This document shows positions 39,478 to 41,176 of a stretch of 41,176 nucleotides of DNA, piece after piece. Source of the DNA: a virus. The stretch covers positions 1-41,176 of IMG/VR virus record IMGVR_UViG_3300032116_000480; one strand, written 5' to 3'. A model generated the notes under the pieces. It made no database searches and was not told the origin of the DNA. It saw only the letters and a list, made by a program, of their open reading frames with translations. The number at the start of each line of letters is the position of its first letter. Positions within the stretch are counted from its first letter, which is position 1. The position numbers were made by a program, and so were the translations under genes.

Positions 39478-39755
39478 AGCAGCTTCTCCAATTCATCTAG
39501 GTTGTCTTCGTTCACCACCAACGCTAACCCTCCCGCCTCTCGTATGTCTTTCAACTGCTTCTCCTGAAGGGCGGTCGTCCTGCCTTTGCCTGCTTTTGCT
39601 TCGATAGCCAGAAACCTCCCTCTGACACAACACAGGAAGTCAGGCACCCCCGAGTTGCCAAACATCGTCCCAATCGGCATCGCGTAGTACACGTTGTACT
39701 CGGCGAGAAGCTTCTTGATCTTCTTCTTGACTTTTGCCTCGGGGGTGTCTGCCAT
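39468..39755 (-). CDS. VRR-NUC domain nuclease (95 aa)
   Basis: The core SGVPDFLCCVRGRFLAIEAK gives the VRR-NUC/PD-(D/E)XK pattern with Asp39, Glu52 and Lys54. The following QLKDIREAGGLALVVNE completes the fold. Stand-alone VRR-NUC proteins of this size are common in phages and are thought to act on Holliday junctions or other branched DNA. It overlaps the polymerase start, so polymerase and nuclease are translationally coupled. The start ATG overlaps the upstream stop (TAATG). Confidence 0.88.
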   Translation of the reverse strand: MADTPEAKVKKKIKKLLAEYNVYYAMPIGTMFGNSGVPDFLCCVRGRFLAIEAKAGKGRTTALQEKQLKDIREAGGLALVVNEDNLDELEKLLCK

Positions 39756-39988
39756 TATGGATTCTTCTTGTTAACGATACCGGTCGTACCACGAATCCAC
39801 AGAGCTTCGGCTTTCTCCTTGGCACCCTTCAGAAGCAGCTCTTTGTACGAGTAGGTGTCGAAGTTGTACTTACCGTAGCCGGGGCCTACATACACGCTGT
39901 CGTTCCTGTAGTGCGGTACATAGGTGATGCCATTGAGTACATACGTCGGGTACTCATCCCGTTCTGCTTTACGATCTGCGGTGTTCAT
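39755..39988 (-). CDS. Hypothetical protein (77 aa)
   Basis: ATGA coupling with the upstream AT-hook gene and TAATG coupling with the nuclease downstream. The sequence is Tyr-rich in the middle (EYPTYVLNGITYVPHYRNDS, then VYVGPGYGKYNFDTYSYKEL) with a Lys-rich helix at the end. I recognise no family. Its conserved-looking tyrosine spacing and operon position suggest a small replication accessory protein, but nothing more can be supported. Confidence 0.65.
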   Translation of the reverse strand: MNTADRKAERDEYPTYVLNGITYVPHYRNDSVYVGPGYGKYNFDTYSYKELLLKGAKEKAEALWIRGTTGIVNKKNP

Positions 39989-40440
39989 TTACGCTCTCCT
40001 TGTTTGTGTAGTACTGCCATACCAATGTAGACCATCGCTCCCAACAACTCCTGAACGTAGGCTTCGCCTTCCTTCGTAGTCACAGCCTCTTCAAGCTTCT
40101 TGGCCGCTTGTCCCGTCAAGAACCCGCGCCCGTGCATCTGAGCGTAGTGAGCCCACGGCTGATCGAGGAAGGGAACTGAGTCACCCCCATGCCGCACACC
40201 CTTACCCTTGGTGACCTGCTTGATTGCGGCGTCAAAGATAGCTGTAAGCGGATGTTCAGGGGGCTGCGGTTTGACTACGCTTGGTCGCGTTCTGACTACT
40301 TTCTTGCCCGTAGCTTTGCCGCTACCTTTGGGGCGACCACGTTTTCTGCGCGGTGCTGCCGGTGGGACAGGCAAAGAAACCGCTTCGGTTGCGATCGGAA
40401 TACTGAGGTCAAGGGTTTGTTGCATTGCGTCATTCACCAC
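39985..40440 (-). CDS. AT-hook protein (151 aa)
   Basis: The start may be GTG 40440 (GGAG 7 nt upstream), GTG 40437 or ATG 40425. The residue numbers given here assume GTG 40440. A classical AT-hook, RKRGRPKGSGK (residues 32-42), follows a proline-rich N-terminus and precedes a basic linker. The C-terminal half is a helical domain (LTAIFDAAIKQVTKGKGVRH, QAAKKLEEAVTTKEGEAYVQ). It probably binds AT-rich DNA, perhaps at an origin or on packaged DNA. AT-hooks also occur in the giant polyvalent protein at 22682. No enzymatic motif. Confidence 0.75.
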   Translation of the reverse strand: MVNDAMQQTLDLSIPIATEAVSLPVPPAAPRRKRGRPKGSGKATGKKVVRTRPSVVKPQPPEHPLTAIFDAAIKQVTKGKGVRHGGDSVPFLDQPWAHYAQMHGRGFLTGQAAKKLEEAVTTKEGEAYVQELLGAMVYIGMAVLHKQGERK

Positions 40441-40517
40441 GGTGGTTCTCCATCTTCAAGTGCCTCCTGTCGGAGGGCTTTGGGTTTAGGTCCGGTGTAC
40501 GGACTACAAACGATCAG
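40434..40517 (-). CDS. Possible micro-gene without AUG (27 aa)
   Basis: The frame ending at 40434 reads LIVCSPYTGPKPKALRQEAL then EDGEPPW. It closes with a TGA that overlaps the tandem GTG starts of the AT-hook gene, exactly like other junctions in this operon. No ATG, GTG or TTG start is in frame before it, and the nearest candidate is CTG at 40517, without a clear ribosome-binding site. It could be a non-AUG micro-gene or a +1 frameshift extension of the winged-helix gene at an A5 run. Confidence 0.3.
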   Translation of the reverse strand: MIVCSPYTGPKPKALRQEALEDGEPPW

Positions 40518-40863
40518 TTTTTCGGGAAACGGCCACAGGGCGGCACAGGGCGTAGAAGGGATCGAACTGCGCTTTGAGCTTTTGCCGCTCCTTGTACCGC
40601 TTTGCGACTTCGGCTGATGGGATGGGTTTGGGTCTGGGTTTGTCAATACCTTCTCCTAGTTTGTACATAGGCAGCTTGATGCGCCGGTTGAGTCGCGTGT
40701 CCCACTGCGCGATGTGGACCAGCCCGCGCTTGTGCATTTCCTTCACAAACGCTCTTGTCGTCTCTACGTGCAGACCCGTTAGATCTGCAAGATCCTGTGC
40801 GCTTACTGCACCTTCCGTCAGATGCGCTAACAGCGAGACGTAGTTCTGAATCTTCAAACTCAT
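40504..40863 (-). CDS. Winged-helix/HTH DNA-binding protein (119 aa)
   Basis: Residues 1-60 form a helix-turn-helix with wing: NYVSLLAHLTEGAVSAQDLA, then DLTGLHVETTRAFVKEMHKR and GLVHIAQWDTRLNRRIKLPM. The rest is a basic linker (KPRPKPIPSAEVAKRYKERQ) and a short helix. It is likely a regulator of the early operon or an origin-binding protein. ATGA overlap with the zinc-ribbon gene upstream. The C-terminus runs into the micro-gene region at 40434-40517. Confidence 0.8.
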   Translation of the reverse strand: MSLKIQNYVSLLAHLTEGAVSAQDLADLTGLHVETTRAFVKEMHKRGLVHIAQWDTRLNRRIKLPMYKLGEGIDKPRPKPIPSAEVAKRYKERQKLKAQFDPFYALCRPVAVSRKTDRL

Positions 40864-41054
40864 TTATCTAATCTTCCGTTGGGGTTGACCCACTCATCAG
40901 GCTCGGTGATGCAGTCGGTCGGCAGCTCGTACGTCTCGAACTTGTGACCGCACTCGTTGCACTTCTTTCGTCTCCACACCCAGTTGTACCGGGTGTCTTT
41001 CCTCGTCGCAGTCGTGCGGGTGTTCCAGTCCCCGCAGGAGGGACACATGCTCAT
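40860..41054 (-). CDS. Zinc-ribbon protein, NrdR-like ribbon (64 aa)
   Basis: ATG at 41054 with AAGGAG upstream. Two knuckles, Cys4-Cys7 (MCPSCGDWNT) and Cys32-Cys35 (RRKKCNECGHKFETYEL), make a zinc ribbon whose second half strongly resembles the NrdR N-terminal ribbon (RR..C..C..RF.TYE). The ATP-cone domain of NrdR is absent, so it is not a full NrdR. It probably binds DNA as a small early regulator. Coupled by ATGA overlaps on both sides. Confidence 0.8.
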   Translation of the reverse strand: MSMCPSCGDWNTRTTATRKDTRYNWVWRRKKCNECGHKFETYELPTDCITEPDEWVNPNGRLDK

Positions 41055-41176
41055 CCATTCTTCTCCTTGAGTTTTGCTTCGATGGCTCGGGCAAATACGA
41101 TTGGATTGATACCGTTTTTGCCAAACACTGGCACAACATGACCATCCCATAAACTGCCGATCTCCTCATCCGTCAG
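41051..41176 (-). CDS. Partial gene at right edge (C-terminal 41 aa)
   Basis: The open frame on the minus strand enters from the right edge and ends at TGA 41053-41051, overlapping the next ATG. The visible C-terminus starts LTDEEIGSLWDGHVVPVFGK and ends VFARAIEAKLKEKNG. The FARAIEAK block is one I recognise at the ends of small phage hypothetical proteins. Start and full length lie outside the window. Function unknown. Confidence 0.7.
   Translation of the reverse strand: MTDEEIGSLWDGHVVPVFGKNGINPIVFARAIEAKLKEKNG

Noticed and set aside
40860-41054. Full NrdR transcriptional repressor
   Set aside because: Only the zinc ribbon is present. The ATP-cone domain is missing and the product is 64 aa.
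1-41176. tRNA genes, integrase, attachment sites, terminase, portal and capsid genes
   Set aside because: None was recognised on reading both strands by eye. A tRNA or att-site scan was not possible here, so absence is provisional.

Overview
The window is a gene-dense piece of a tailed bacteriophage genome (Caudoviricetes), most likely a short-tailed podovirus-like phage of a Gram-negative aquatic bacterium. The support is: a GH108-type endolysin with a 3TM-type holin; adaptor and nozzle proteins followed by fibres; three large internal-virion or polyvalent proteins; no tape measure, tail tube or sheath; and many small proteins with the glycine-rich, basic signatures I associate with freshwater and marine phage metagenomes. 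The host cannot be named from the sequence. Terminase, portal and major capsid genes are absent, so they should lie beyond the left edge and the genome should be larger than this window. Both ends cut through a gene.

Layout. Positions 1-2970 (+) hold the lysis and membrane-protein region: a partial virion-type gene, endolysin, membrane proteins, holin and a small coiled-coil membrane protein. Positions 1865-5151 and 6533-6878 (+) carry a run of small, mostly very basic proteins of unknown role, packed with 1-20 nt start/stop overlaps. Four of them share one C-terminal tail motif. Positions 5151-7570 hold head-tail connector and adaptor proteins and a zinc-ribbon protein. Positions 7570-14057 hold virion decoration and tail-fibre genes with a tail assembly chaperone. 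Positions 14060-17154 hold the nozzle/stabilisation protein and a fibre-like protein. Positions 17164-30667 encode the putative ejected proteins (677, 1025 and 2661 aa), with a GNAT-like protein between the first two.

The 2661-aa protein is a polyvalent protein carrying an ADP-ribosyltransferase-like domain, a zincin-like HEVLH metallopeptidase motif and two AT-hooks. A second, independent 57-codon gene with a strong ribosome-binding site appears to be embedded in another frame inside it, at 24255-24428. This is the most unusual thing I found.

The + block meets a convergent minus-strand block at about 30.7 kb, where a GC-rich hairpin followed by a U-tract terminates the minus operon. The minus block (41176 down to 30751) is the replication and recombination operon: zinc-ribbon and winged-helix regulators, an AT-hook protein, VRR-NUC nuclease, family A DNA polymerase, Cas4/RecB-like Fe-S nuclease, HNH-like protein, SNF2-type helicase, a zinc-site protein that may bind ssDNA, a helix-turn-helix protein and a DUF927-type primase-helicase. 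An internal sigma70-like promoter overlapping a palindrome lies at 35298-35326. No tRNA, rRNA, CRISPR array, integrase or insertion sequence was recognised, and no stretch over 300 bases lacks a gene.
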